From assembly GCF_020907275.1 (NCBI RefSeq), contig NZ_JAJJWI010000004.1, positions 177,774-241,773 on the forward strand: a stretch of DNA of 64,000 nucleotides, given 5' to 3'. Numbering within the stretch: the first letter of the stretch is position 1; each line of letters starts with the position of its first letter. A program made the position numbers and the translations under genes. This document shows positions 16,906 to 26,139 of the stretch, piece after piece. The notes below the pieces were generated by a model that saw nothing but the letters and a program-made list of their open reading frames with translations, ran no database searches and was not told the DNA's origin. This DNA comes from Pontibacter silvestris. Its GTDB lineage: Bacteria > Bacteroidota > Bacteroidia > Cytophagales > Hymenobacteraceae.

Positions 16906-18147
16906 CTATGAAACAGGCTCCAGGTAATCCAGGTCCTTGGCATAGGTTTCTTCCAGAGAAAGGATAGAAACTACGGCAATAGCGACACATACTATTCCTA
17001 ATGCTAATGCACCCGGAATAAGGCCCATAACATCTTTTATATACGTAAAAGCAAAAGAGAGCGGCACCACAGCGCCCCTAACAAAGTTAGGAACAGTAGT
17101 GGTAACAGTGGCTCTGATATTTGTGCCAAATTGCTCTGCAGCAATAGTAACGAAAACAGCCCAATAGCCGCTGGCAAACCCCAAAGCAATGCACAGCAGA
17201 TAAAACACATTTAAACTTAAATTGCTTCCCAGCAGATATATGCTCACAAAAACAGCCGTCATCATGATAAAAGCTAACACTATACTGCGCCTGCTTTTAA
17301 AGCGCTGACTAAGGTATCCACTAACTAGGTCGCCAAATATCAGGCCCAAGTAACACGATGAAACCGCTCTTGCTGCTGAAACGGGCTCTGTTATGCCCAT
17401 GGCCGCACCAAACTCAGGAGACAAAGTAACCAGTATGCCCACCACATACCATATCGGAATCCCTATCAGAATACACTTCAGGTATTTCCAGAAGCGCTTC
17501 TTGTTGGTGAACAAACTTAGAAAGTTTCCACGTGTAACACTTTGTGCCTTTACTTGGTTAAACATACCTGACTCAAAAACACCGATTCTTAGCAAAAGTA
17601 GTAACAAACCGAGTCCGCCCCCGATAAAGTATGCGGGACGCCAGCCAAAATACTCCCCCACAAAGCCTGCCAGTATGGCTCCAGATATACCAACGGTTGC
17701 CACCACCATCGTGCCATATCCTCTTTTCTCTTTTGGCAGTACTTCTGAAACTAAAGTAATACCCGCTCCGAGTTCTCCTGCCAGACCTACTCCTGCCACA
17801 AAGCGTAAAAAAGCATACATCGGGATGCTGCTTATGAAACCATTCGCAATGTTGGCAACTGAGTAAATAAAAATAGAACCAAACAGAACCGATAAACGCC
17901 CACGCTTGTCGCCTAACATACCCCAGGCCACACCACCTATCAGCATACCTGCCATTTGCATGTTCAGGAGCAGAATGCCTTGTTCCAGTACTGCTGCCGG
18001 GTCAGTAACGCCTAAGTCCTGTAAGCTGGATACACGCACAGTGCTAAAAAGTATCAGGTCATAGATATCTACAAAGTAGCCTAAAGCTGCCACTATAACT
18101 GAGGCATTGAACAGGTAATGTTTCGTGGAGGAAGTCTGGTTAACCAT
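16906..18147 (-). CDS. MFS transporter
   Basis: A 413-residue inner-membrane protein with about 12 hydrophobic segments. GMLGDKRGRLSVLFGSIF between TM2 and TM3 is the conserved MFS loop (G-x-x-x-D-R/K-x-G-R-R/K). RFVAGVGLAGELGAGITLVSEVLPKEKRG resembles the metabolite:H+ symporter and sugar porter branches. The substrate cannot be told from the sequence. It stands alone, divergent from the frameshifted DUF3052/YdeI gene. Confidence 0.92.
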   Translation of the reverse strand: MVNQTSSTKHYLFNASVIVAALGYFVDIYDLILFSTVRVSSLQDLGVTDPAAVLEQGILLLNMQMAGMLIGGVAWGMLGDKRGRLSVLFGSIFIYSVANIANGFISSIPMYAFLRFVAGVGLAGELGAGITLVSEVLPKEKRGYGTMVVATVGISGAILAGFVGEYFGWRPAYFIGGGLGLLLLLLRIGVFESGMFNQVKAQSVTRGNFLSLFTNKKRFWKYLKCILIGIPIWYVVGILVTLSPEFGAAMGITEPVSAARAVSSCYLGLIFGDLVSGYLSQRFKSRRSIVLAFIMMTAVFVSIYLLGSNLSLNVFYLLCIALGFASGYWAVFVTIAAEQFGTNIRATVTTTVPNFVRGAVVPLSFAFTYIKDVMGLIPGALALGIVCVAIAVVSILSLEETYAKDLDYLEPVS

Positions 18148-18246
18148 ATGCTATTTATATAATTCTTTAAATATATGATATGTATTGATGTCCGCCACAG
18201 ATTATGAACCAAAATTTTGCTTTAGTTTAGCGCCTGATGACATAGG

Positions 18247-18254
18247 TAGATTTG
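18247..18254 (+). promoter_or_regulatory. -7 element (TAGATTTG) of the DUF3052/YdeI gene
   Basis: A full TAnnTTTG match 10 bp upstream of the ATG at 18265. A TTTA at 18226-18229 could act as a weak -33 element with a 17-bp spacer. Confidence 0.45.
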
Positions 18255-18264
18255 AAATAGTATT

Positions 18265-18874
18265 ATGCAAGATTTAATAAAGAAACTGCAGTTAAAGGCA
18301 GGTCAGAGCCTGTTGCTGATTCAGGCACCGGAAGCTGTAGAGGCGGCATTAAAGCCTGACGGTTTTGCTGTTACTGCTGTGGAGGAACTGCCAGTTGCCG
18401 GAACTTTGCCTTTGTGAAGATAAAAGCAGAGCCCGGTCAGTTTACAGCCGGAGTAACAAAGGTGCTTAAACCCAAAACGGTACTTTGGGTGGCATATCCA
18501 AAGAAATCATCAAAGCTTAAAAGTGACCTTACCCGTGATGAAGGATGGAAACAGTTGGTTATGAAGTAGTAAGGCAGATATCTGTTGATGATATGTGGTC
18601 ATTTTTACGATTCAAGCATCAGTCAGTACGGAAAGAGCCATCAAAATATGGTACAGATATGCCGGAGATTGAAAGGAAAAGTAAAACGGTTATACCTCCC
18701 GATGATCTGCTGCAGGCTCTGGAAGCAGCAGGCTTGGGGAATGCTTTTCAGAACTTATCATTTATACAGAGAAAAGAATATTCAGTGGCAGTTCTGGAAG
18801 CCAGGCGGCCAGAGACAAGAGCTAACCGTATTCAGAAAGCAGTTGAACAGCTTCGAAGTACTGTACAACTGTGA
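18265..18874 (+). pseudogene. DUF3052-YdeI/OmpD-associated fusion gene with two frameshifts
   Basis: Three frames join to one protein. Frame A from the ATG at 18265 gives MQDLIKKLQLKAGQSLLLIQ and continues to GFAVTAVEELPVAG. Frame B (from about 18402) gives FAFVKIKAEPGQFTAGV and VLWVAYPKKSSKLKSDLTRD, typical of DUF3052. Frame C (from about 18548) gives GYEVVRQISVDDMWSFLRF, then the YdeI/OmpD-associated tail (LSFIQRKEYSVAVLEARRPE and TRANRIQKAVEQL). Each junction appears to lack several bases compared with the family, so these are short deletions, not single-base errors. YdeI proteins are linked to bacteriocin protection in some bacteria. As it stands the gene cannot make the full protein. Confidence 0.8.
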
Positions 18875-18894
18875 TATCAGGAAAATTTACAAGC

Positions 18895-18928
18895 ATAAAA
18901 AAAGCACCTTGGTAGAGGTGCTTTTTTT
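18895..18928. terminator. Bidirectional intrinsic terminator
   Basis: Stem AAAGCACCT/AGGTGCTTT (18901-18909 with 18916-18924), flanked by an A-run and a T-run. It serves the converging YdeI pseudogene and the lipoprotein gene. Confidence 0.88.
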
Positions 18929-18945
18929 ATGGATAATAATGTGTT

Positions 18946-19515
18946 CTACTCTATAGATAAAGGAAACGATACGTCTGCATCTGTCTCACCTGTATTGATG
19001 TCACTTGTGTCAGTTTTAAGACCATCTGGCTGGTGTTTAAGCACAATTCGTAAAGCACCAGGTGTTGTCGTTGCAGCACCTGTTACTACAGTAGATTCTA
19101 TACCTAAAATGCGGCCATTGTCGTCTCTGTCTGTTGGAGTAACCTCTACGTCTGCACCTGTAACCTCATAGAAGAACTGATGCTCGGTGTTTTCTTCCTG
19201 TATTTCTTCTGTAATATCTTCATTGGCCTGCTCATCTTGTAGTGTAAGTGTCGCATTATAAGTAACACCAGACTGTAAAACAAGGGAGCCTATGGCAGGA
19301 GCTGTACCGCCAACACCGTCTACATCTCTCCTGGTAGCTTCTACTGTTTGAGTTCCTTTAGGAGCATCCTCGTTTGGCTCTAACCGTATGGTAACAGTTG
19401 TTATAAGCTCCTCCTCATTAACTGGCTCTGGGTCGTCATCGTTACCGCAAGACGAAATTGTAAGCAAGCTGCCTATTAACAGGAATGCGAGGTAAGGTCT
19501 GAATAGTTTTTTCAT
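18946..19515 (-). CDS. Lipoprotein accessory to TonB receptor (type 1 periplasmic binding fold-like family)
   Basis: A 189-residue lipoprotein with a lipobox (LLTISSC) followed by an acidic linker (GNDDDPEPVNEEE). The mature domain has repeated beta-strands (TTVTIRLEP, SGVTYNATLTLQDEQ, EHQFFYEVTGADVEV, GALRIVLKHQPDG). The pattern matches a Bacteroidota lipoprotein family often annotated as a type 1 periplasmic binding fold protein and found beside TonB receptors. A 13-codon upstream extension exists, but MKKLFRPYLAFLL starts the signal peptide. It follows the TonB receptor gene by 56 bp in the same operon. It may be the surface or periplasmic partner of the receptor; the ligand is unknown. 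Confidence 0.75.
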   Translation of the reverse strand: MKKLFRPYLAFLLIGSLLTISSCGNDDDPEPVNEEELITTVTIRLEPNEDAPKGTQTVEATRRDVDGVGGTAPAIGSLVLQSGVTYNATLTLQDEQANEDITEEIQEENTEHQFFYEVTGADVEVTPTDRDDNGRILGIESTVVTGAATTTPGALRIVLKHQPDGLKTDTSDINTGETDADVSFPLSIE

Positions 19516-19571
19516 GGTGTTTAAGTGTATGTTAAAAATTAACTTGTTAAACATTTTTTAAATGAATGTCA

Positions 19572-21941
19572 TTAACTGTTCTTGATGTTTAAGGGTACAC
19601 CAACTCTGAACATGATGGTCCTTCCTATTTCATCAGTAAAATACCGGAGGCGGTTTTGGTAATCTCTGTATGATGTATTCAGCAAGTTATTGCCTGTAAT
19701 GCTGACATCTAAAGTTGTATTACCTACCTGAATATTGGTGCCTACAGCAGCATGCAGGAGGAAATAGCCATCCGGAGGAGAGAGCAATGGATCTGACTGT
19801 TCATCATAGCGGTGCTGCTTATCTACTAACAATCCTCCTGCCGCAATATAAGTTTCTGATAGCTTTTCGCTACCTAAGTTGCCCAGGCTGTAACGCAGTG
19901 TGTTATCAATACGTGCCGGAGAAATAAAAGGAAGGTATGAATCAGTCTCTGTATTGATGGCATAAACTATAGATGCCTTGGTGTCAAGAGACAGCATGTC
20001 CGTAATGTTATACTGTAAGCTTAAGTCAGCTCCCCAAAAGTGAGCATCTGCCTGTTTGTAATAACCTGTCAGGTAAGCACCGTCTACAGCTAATACAGGC
20101 TCCCCTAACTGCAGATAGATATAGTTACTAATGTAATTATTATAGAGGCTCAATTCACTGTTAAAGCGGTAATTGGAATGGTAGTTTAATGTAACCATCG
20201 TATTGATAGCATTCTCGGAGGTTAAATCAGGGTCTCCGAATTCATAGCTACCGGTGCCATTATGCTTGCCCCGGGCAAATAACTCATACGCTATGGGAGC
20301 TCTGGATGCATAGCTGGCATTACCGCTGAGGGTTAAATGGTAACCTAAGTCATACATGGCTCCCAGGCTTCCTGAAAAGTTATGGAAAGTGTATTCCGGC
20401 TTTAGCAATTCATCACCTTCAAAAGCTTTTACGTTCAGGTTTTTGTGGTCGTAGCGTACTCCTGCTTCTAATTCCAGGTTATCTTGCCGCCATTTCTCCA
20501 TCCAGAAGATACCTGCTGTAAAGTTCTGGTAATAAGGTAGCAGGTACCGACTTCCCTGAGCATATGTATTGTCCTGCCACAGTGTGGTTGTGCCTATACT
20601 GCCAGAAAAATTGCTAATTGGCTTATGCTCCCAGACAAGTTCTGTAGAGTGAGTTAGCAATTTCAAGCTTAGCTGTGGCTTGTTACTGGCTTGCCGCAGT
20701 ACATCGTATTCATCCCGCAGGTTCTGCTGAAAGCCGTACGTGAACTGCAACTCACCTACATCACCTGTTTTATAAGTGCCTTTAGCTTTTAGCAGGTGGT
20801 GTGTCACATCCTGGTAAGGGCGGTTTATATCGTAGCTGAACTCGCCGATTTGCTCTGGCCTTTCTCTGCCAATGGCATTGTTAAGGTCAGTTAGGTTTTC
20901 AGCGTGAGAGGACGACAGGATACCAATTTTAGTGTGGAAGTAGCTGTAGTACAATTCTGCTCCGAACTTAGCTTGCTTGTAACCTAACGTAGTGGCCAGG
21001 TTCTGTTCCTCAAAGCCTGTGTTCTTCAGGTTATAATCAGGAGCCTGAGCGCTACCTGCTTTTTTAACAGAAGTATGCACGCGCCAGCTTAGAGGCAACT
21101 GCGAAAGCTTGCCCTCCAGCATACCCGCCACGGTACCCATGCGGTTGTTGGTGCTTCCTATCAGGCTAACTTTTCCTTTAACACCAGCTGAGTCTGGCAA
21201 AGGTTTCGGGTTAACCAGCACAACACCGCCAATAGCATCTGAACCATAACGCACACCGGAAGCTCCTTTTACTACTGTCATCTCCTGTGCATTAAGTGGG
21301 TCAATCTCCGGTGCGTGCTCATTTCCCCACTGCTGCGACTCATGACGTACACCGTTATTTAGGAGTAGCACCCGGTTGCCAAACAAGCCGTGTATAACAG
21401 GTTTAGAAACATTAGGTCCTGTTTGGATAGAACTTACGCCTGTCAATGCCTTTAGCGACTCTCCTAGCGATAGTCCCCGTGTCTCTTCCAGCTCCCGTCC
21501 AGACAGTGTGGCTGTAGCCTGTGCTTGCTCCGTTAAATGAGCACCTGTTACTTCAACGGCTTTTAGCAGCTTTGTGTCAGCGTGTAACTGCAGGTCCCGT
21601 ACAGAAGAAGCCGTTATTTTATAAGTAAAGCTCTCTTCCTTATAACCAACATAGCTCACCTTTAAGGTATAGGTGCCCTGGCATAAGTGGTGGAAATGGT
21701 AATTGCCATACTCGTCTGCTACAGCAGACATGTCAGGCTGATCCAGGTGCACAGTGGCCCCTATAAGCGGTTCGCGTGTATCGTGGTCTATTACTTTACC
21801 GGAAATTGTAAGACCACAGTCTTGTTCAATACCGGAGTTAGTGTCAGCAGTGTTTGTCAGCTCCTGTGCCCACACGGTTTGAGAGCCCAAAGTAAAAACG
21901 AGCACCAGTAACAGTCCCTGTAACTTGTTTGTTTTTAACAC
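19572..21941 (-). CDS. TonB-dependent outer-membrane receptor, probable metal uptake
   Basis: About 789 residues. The start chosen is GTG at 21939-21941, which gives a compact signal peptide (LQGLLLVLVFTLGSQTVWAQ); an ATG at 21980 adds 13 residues. After the signal comes a carboxypeptidase-regulatory-like domain (about 35-115; ISGKVIDHDTREPLIGATVH). The plug domain follows (about 120-240; SLGESLKALTGVSSIQTGPN and VVKGASGVRYGSDAIGGVVL), then a 22-strand barrel ending in an aromatic-rich strand (IGRTIMFRVGVPL). It imports a ligand across the outer membrane using TonB energy. The upstream His-rich protein suggests a transition metal such as zinc or copper, which is inference from context. Confidence 0.92.
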   Translation of the reverse strand: MLKTNKLQGLLLVLVFTLGSQTVWAQELTNTADTNSGIEQDCGLTISGKVIDHDTREPLIGATVHLDQPDMSAVADEYGNYHFHHLCQGTYTLKVSYVGYKEESFTYKITASSVRDLQLHADTKLLKAVEVTGAHLTEQAQATATLSGRELEETRGLSLGESLKALTGVSSIQTGPNVSKPVIHGLFGNRVLLLNNGVRHESQQWGNEHAPEIDPLNAQEMTVVKGASGVRYGSDAIGGVVLVNPKPLPDSAGVKGKVSLIGSTNNRMGTVAGMLEGKLSQLPLSWRVHTSVKKAGSAQAPDYNLKNTGFEEQNLATTLGYKQAKFGAELYYSYFHTKIGILSSSHAENLTDLNNAIGRERPEQIGEFSYDINRPYQDVTHHLLKAKGTYKTGDVGELQFTYGFQQNLRDEYDVLRQASNKPQLSLKLLTHSTELVWEHKPISNFSGSIGTTTLWQDNTYAQGSRYLLPYYQNFTAGIFWMEKWRQDNLELEAGVRYDHKNLNVKAFEGDELLKPEYTFHNFSGSLGAMYDLGYHLTLSGNASYASRAPIAYELFARGKHNGTGSYEFGDPDLTSENAINTMVTLNYHSNYRFNSELSLYNNYISNYIYLQLGEPVLAVDGAYLTGYYKQADAHFWGADLSLQYNITDMLSLDTKASIVYAINTETDSYLPFISPARIDNTLRYSLGNLGSEKLSETYIAAGGLLVDKQHRYDEQSDPLLSPPDGYFLLHAAVGTNIQVGNTTLDVSITGNNLLNTSYRDYQNRLRYFTDEIGRTIMFRVGVPLNIKNS

Positions 21942-21989
21942 TATAATAATTATGATTAAATGACATGGCTGATTAAGCATCTGCCATAG

Positions 21990-22033
21990 CCGTTGATGCA
22001 GTAAGCTATACTAGGTGCTTGCTGTATCAACGG
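21990..22033 (-). promoter_or_regulatory. Intercistronic hairpin upstream of TonB receptor
   Basis: Bases 21990-22006 and 22017-22033 pair over 17 positions with two wobble pairs and a 10-nt loop. There is no T-tract on the minus strand. It lies in the 137-177-bp gap between the His-rich gene and the receptor and may set their relative expression. Confidence 0.6.
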
Positions 22034-22118
22034 TTGGTTTTTATAACGCACATAAAACATGGTTTGTACCTTACCTGTTCCTGGGTAGAAGTATAAACCA
22101 CTTTAGAAGACGGAATTG

Positions 22119-22439
22119 TTAAATGAGTGGAGGGCCGCGAAGGCGGGAAAAAAAAATAGTTGAGCCTTGCCAGTTGCTGTTGTAATAAGCGATATAAACA
22201 GTTTCAAGTGTGGCAGGTCTGAACGCAACAGAAGTAACGCTGCCATGATAAGGAGCTCCGAATAAGTCCTCTACAGGGCAGTGGGTGTGCTTTTTGGCTA
22301 TTTCAGCCTTATGGTGGTCATGTAAGGAGTCTTCTGTATGTGTATGCCCATGCAGATGCAACAGAAGCCCGTCTGGCACCATTACCCTGCAGAAAAGCAG
22401 TAGCAGAAAAAGGGCGATATGTTTTATGAAACGATGCAC
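22119..22439 (-). CDS. Small His-rich envelope protein, putative metal binder
   Basis: A 106-residue protein with an N-terminal hydrophobic segment (HIALFLLLLFCRVMVPDGLL). A His cluster follows (LHLHGHTHTEDSLHDHH, then HTHCPVEDLF) and the C-terminus ends in RGPPLI. The His residues and one Cys could bind zinc, copper or nickel. It is first in an operon with the TonB receptor and the lipoprotein, and a -7 element lies 20 bp upstream. I recall similar His-rich proteins before TonB receptors in other Bacteroidota, but the family has no settled function. The metal and direction of regulation are inference. Confidence 0.75.
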   Translation of the reverse strand: MHRFIKHIALFLLLLFCRVMVPDGLLLHLHGHTHTEDSLHDHHKAEIAKKHTHCPVEDLFGAPYHGSVTSVAFRPATLETVYIAYYNSNWQGSTIFFSRLRGPPLI

Positions 22440-22459
22440 CTACATTACATGAACTTATA

Positions 22460-22467
22460 CAAATATA
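22460..22467 (-). promoter_or_regulatory. -7 element (TATATTTG) of the His-rich/TonB operon
   Basis: On the minus strand this is a full TAnnTTTG match 20 bp upstream of the ATG. No standard -33 is seen. A metal-responsive repressor site could overlap it, but none is identifiable. Confidence 0.5.
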
Positions 22468-22720
22468 ACATAAATTCCACAATGTTGCATTTAGGCTCCT
22501 TTTTTTGTTTGCAGATAAGGCAACATAGCATTTATGAAATAATAAAAAGCATGCCACAATGAGTGTTAGAGGTGTAAGCTTTAAGCTGCTTTTTGTTTTG
22601 TTTTATGACATCCTGTCACAGTAAACCTTGTTTTGGTTGCTATGGAACAGCTTTTGAAAGCTGCTTTCTTTAGAACAACGATCTAAAGAGCGACATCAAA
22701 TTTTTATAAAAGGTATAAAC

Positions 22721-24544
22721 ATGGAAGAAAAAGGTAATATTTCGATTCACACCGAGAATATATTCCCGATTATTAAGAAGTTCTTGTATTCTGACCACGA
22801 GATCTTTTTACGTGAACTAGTAAGTAATGCTGTTGATGCTACTCAGAAAATCAAGCGTTTATCGTCTGTAGGCGAATACAAAGGCGATTTAGGTGAGCTT
22901 AGAGTAAAAGTTGCTGTGGATAAAGATGCCCGTACCATCACTATTTCTGATAATGGTATCGGTATGACGGCAGATGAGATTAAGAAATACATCAACCAGA
23001 TTGCCTTTTCCGGTGCATCTGAATTTGTTGAGCGGTACAAAGAAGTAACAGATACCAACCAGATTATCGGTCAGTTTGGTCTGGGTTTCTATTCTGCCTT
23101 CATGGTGGCTGATCGTGTTGATATTGTAACCAAGTCTTATAAAGAAGGCTCAGAACCTGCCCGCTGGACCTGCGATGGTAGTACTGAGTTTGAGATAACG
23201 GATGCTGAAAGAGCAGAGCGCGGTACTGACGTTATACTGCATGTGTCACAGGATTCGGATGAGTTTCTGGAAGAAAGCCGCATTCAGACTATCTTAAACA
23301 AATACTGCAAGTTCCTGCCGGTTGAAGTGGAGTTCAAAGAGGAGGTTATTAATAATCCTAACCCAATCTGGACGAAGCAGCCGTCAGATCTGAAAGATGA
23401 GGATTACAAAGAGTTCTACAAGGAGTTGTACCCGTTCTCTGAGCCACCGCTGTTTTGGATTCACCTGAACGTAGACTATCCGTTTAACCTGACGGGTATC
23501 CTGTACTTCCCTAAAATCAAGAATGAGTTTGAGATGCAGCGCAACAAAATTCAGCTGTACTCTCGCCAGGTGTTTATTACGGATGAGGTAAAAGATGTAG
23601 TGCCAGAGTTCCTGATGCTGCTGCACGGTATCATCGACTCACCTGATATTCCGCTTAATGTTAGCCGTAGCTTCCTGCAGGCAGACTCCAGCGTAAAGAA
23701 AATAAACACTTACATCACTAAAAAAGTAGCTGACAAGCTAAACGATATCTTCAAGAAAGACCGTGCTACTTTTGAGTCTAGCTGGGAAGATATTAATGTG
23801 TTTGTTAAGTATGGCATGCTGAGCGACGACAAGTTCTATGAAAAAGCAAAGGACTTTGTGCTGTTGCAGAACACCGAGGACAAATTCTATACAATAGAAG
23901 AGTATAAAGCATTTGTTCAGGCAAACCAAACAGATAAAAACGAGCAGCAGGTACTGCTTTATACCACAGATGCTGAAAAGCAGCATGCTTTTGTAGAGGC
24001 TGCAAAGAGCAGAAGCTACGATGTGCTGAAGCTTGACTCTGTGATTGATAGCCATTTTATAGGCTTGCTGGAACAGAAATTAGAGAAGACCTCGATCAAA
24101 CGCGTTGACTCTGACACCATTGATAAGCTAATTGAAAAAGATGAGCTTAAAGAAAGCGTGCTAAATGACGAGGAGAAAGAGAAACTAAAGAAAGTGTATG
24201 AGCAGGCTATTAACAACCAGAACATGCACGTAGAGGTAGCGCCACTTTCTTCTGATGATGCACCAGTTGTGATTACCATGCCTGAATTTATGCGCCGCAT
24301 GAAAGACATGAATCGTACAGGCGGTGGCGGTATGATGTTTATGGGTAATATGCCGGACACATATAATGTTACTGTTAACGCTAACCACAAACTGAACCAA
24401 CGCGTGCTAAGCACAAAGGATGATAACAAAGAATCTATTGCCCGCCAGGCTTTTGATTTAGCCCTGCTTGCTCAGAATATGCTGTCAGGCTCAGCGCTTA
24501 CAGCTTTCGTTAAACGCAGCTTTGAGCTGATCCAGAAAGAATAG
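22721..24544 (+). CDS. htpG: Molecular chaperone HtpG (Hsp90)
   Basis: A 607-residue Hsp90. The N-terminal GHKL ATPase has ELVSNAVDATQKI (Mg-binding Asn), DNGIGM and GQFGLGFYSAFMV. The middle domain carries LFWIHLNVDYPFNLTGILYF and the client and ATP-coupling segment LNVSRSFLQ. The C-terminal dimerisation domain includes a Met-rich segment (MPEFMRRMKDMNRTGGGGMM). Length is close to E. coli HtpG (624). It refolds client proteins in the cytosol under stress. No clear heat-shock element was recognised upstream. It has its own terminator. Confidence 0.98.
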   Translation: MEEKGNISIHTENIFPIIKKFLYSDHEIFLRELVSNAVDATQKIKRLSSVGEYKGDLGELRVKVAVDKDARTITISDNGIGMTADEIKKYINQIAFSGASEFVERYKEVTDTNQIIGQFGLGFYSAFMVADRVDIVTKSYKEGSEPARWTCDGSTEFEITDAERAERGTDVILHVSQDSDEFLEESRIQTILNKYCKFLPVEVEFKEEVINNPNPIWTKQPSDLKDEDYKEFYKELYPFSEPPLFWIHLNVDYPFNLTGILYFPKIKNEFEMQRNKIQLYSRQVFITDEVKDVVPEFLMLLHGIIDSPDIPLNVSRSFLQADSSVKKINTYITKKVADKLNDIFKKDRATFESSWEDINVFVKYGMLSDDKFYEKAKDFVLLQNTEDKFYTIEEYKAFVQANQTDKNEQQVLLYTTDAEKQHAFVEAAKSRSYDVLKLDSVIDSHFIGLLEQKLEKTSIKRVDSDTIDKLIEKDELKESVLNDEEKEKLKKVYEQAINNQNMHVEVAPLSSDDAPVVITMPEFMRRMKDMNRTGGGGMMFMGNMPDTYNVTVNANHKLNQRVLSTKDDNKESIARQAFDLALLAQNMLSGSALTAFVKRSFELIQKE

Positions 24545-24576
24545 TACCCTGATATTATTATAATACCTACAGTTAA

Positions 24577-24608
24577 GGCAGCTCCTGATGGGGCTGCTTT
24601 TTTATTTT
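24577..24608 (+). terminator. Intrinsic terminator of htpG
   Basis: Stem GCAGCTCC/GGGGCTGC (24578-24585 with 24590-24597) with a TGAT loop and a following T-run. Confidence 0.9.
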
Positions 24609-24862
24609 CTGTAAGTTTGCCAGATGAAACTCTAAGGAGGTTGCTTTAGTTATATGGGCAAGTTTGTGCAGACGCATTGGTATGTATATGGTTTCTGTGC
24701 ATTTTTGCGTTGTATTATCAGCTTGTTGCTTAGGATAAAAGGTGAAGTGGCGTTATTATAAAATTGCTATTCTCGGATGCTACATTACCTAGACTACGCG
24801 CTGTTGATAAAGCATATTTATAGATACATTCATTCAGAATTAAATTGTTCAGAGTTTATAAA

Positions 24863-25780
24863 ATGAGGCATTCTACCCGACTAGTTTGGACATTTGTTGC
24901 GGTTTTGTGTTGGCTGGGGTTTAGTGGCTGCAGCTCTTCTAACTTTAACAGCGATTATAACCTTAATCAGGCTCGTTTAAAAGGTAAAGCCAATACAGAT
25001 GATAATGTTGTAGCCTCTGCCGATACAACTAAGCCTACCGTTAACCTGCCGCTTGATGATGAAGAGGAACAGCAGGGAAAGAAGAAAAAAAAGAAGCGCA
25101 GTAAAAGGGAGTTTTTAGGCTATAAAGTAAAGAGAGGCTTTATTAAATCCGGCGGGAGTGGCGACAGGCAAGTGTTGGAAACCTTTAGCTATTTACCCGA
25201 ATTTGAAGAACCTGACCCTTACGCCCCTGAAAAATACCTGCTCGACACTAAGAAGAACAAGCTTTACCGCACACGCACAAATGTAGACCCTGCCAAGCAC
25301 AAGGTGCTGCATGGGCCTTATGTAAAAAAGATTGGAGGCCAGATAGTGGAAGAAGGATATTTTTATGTAGGCACGAAACATCTACGCTGGGAGCGCTACC
25401 GGAATGACGAAGAAGGTACGCTGGTTGATAAGAAGCACTATGAGAAAGGATTTCAGCGTGATGCAGTAGTTTCTTATTACGGCAATACAAAAAAGATCAA
25501 AGAAGTTATCCCCTATGAGTATGGAGAGGTGCAGGGTACTTACTACAGGTTTTATGAAAACGGACAGATAGAATGGACTGGGCAGTACGAGAAGGGGCGT
25601 AAAGTCGGCGTTTGGATAAAGAATTATGACTTCCGTAATCGTCGTCACTATGAATATCAGTATCCTAAAACAGCCTACGATGAACGGACAGAACCATATC
25701 TAGTGAAGGAATACGACCGCCACGGCACGCTTATCTACGAAAAAGATAAGCTGGATAAGCGCTCACAGGCACAGCGTTAA
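24863..25780 (+). CDS. Lipoprotein with MORN/YwqK-like repeats
   Basis: A 305-residue lipoprotein with a lipobox (CWLGFSGC). A Lys-rich low-complexity stretch (GKKKKKKRSK) is followed by antitoxin YwqK/MORN-like repeats such as GTYYRFYENGQIEWTGQYEK, where each unit forms a small beta-hairpin. An in-frame TTG at 24845 exists, but the ATG at 24863 gives the better signal peptide. Role unknown; it may be an envelope scaffold. Its last four bases overlap the end of yraN on the other strand. A TAAGTTTG -7 candidate lies far upstream at 24612-24619. Confidence 0.8.
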   Translation: MRHSTRLVWTFVAVLCWLGFSGCSSSNFNSDYNLNQARLKGKANTDDNVVASADTTKPTVNLPLDDEEEQQGKKKKKKRSKREFLGYKVKRGFIKSGGSGDRQVLETFSYLPEFEEPDPYAPEKYLLDTKKNKLYRTRTNVDPAKHKVLHGPYVKKIGGQIVEEGYFYVGTKHLRWERYRNDEEGTLVDKKHYEKGFQRDAVVSYYGNTKKIKEVIPYEYGEVQGTYYRFYENGQIEWTGQYEKGRKVGVWIKNYDFRNRRHYEYQYPKTAYDERTEPYLVKEYDRHGTLIYEKDKLDKRSQAQR

Positions 25781-26139
25781 TGAAAAGCATCCTCTATATG
25801 ATGTATAACAGGAGGAGTGCTTAAGGTGATAGAGATAATGTCAAAGCGAATGTCGTGCTGCCAGCCGGTTTTGTAAATGTACTCCTCGGCAGCGGACAAC
25901 ATCAGTTCTTCCTTTTTTGGGGTAACGGCCTCTTCAGGCAGGCCGAACCTGTTCGTTGCCCTGGTTTTAACCTCTATAAACACCAATACGTTGTTCTTTT
26001 GTGCGATAATATCAACTTCAGCCCTTTTATATCTGTAATTTAGCTGAAGAATGGTATAGCCGAGTTGCTGCAGAAAAGCGGCAGCTTTACGTTCTCCATC
26101 CTGGCCTGTCTGGATATGTCTATTTGTTTGAGATGCCAT
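25777..26139 (-). CDS. YraN family protein (UPF0102)
   Basis: A 120-residue protein with the YraN endonuclease-like fold: GEKAAAFLQQLGYTILQ-type opening (here GERKAAAFLQQLGYTILQLN), then EVDIIAQKNNVLVFIEVKTR, which holds the D-x(n)-E-x-K nuclease-like motif. The cellular role is unsettled, possibly DNA repair or uptake. It converges on the MORN lipoprotein gene with a 4-bp overlap. Confidence 0.93.
   Translation of the reverse strand: MASQTNRHIQTGQDGERKAAAFLQQLGYTILQLNYRYKRAEVDIIAQKNNVLVFIEVKTRATNRFGLPEEAVTPKKEELMLSAAEEYIYKTGWQHDIRFDIISITLSTPPVIHHIEDAFH

Noticed and set aside
22481-22491. AATG-TTG-CATT near the His-rich gene as a possible metal-repressor site
   Set aside because: The arms are only 4 bp and no Zur-type consensus for this phylum is known to me, so chance is likely.
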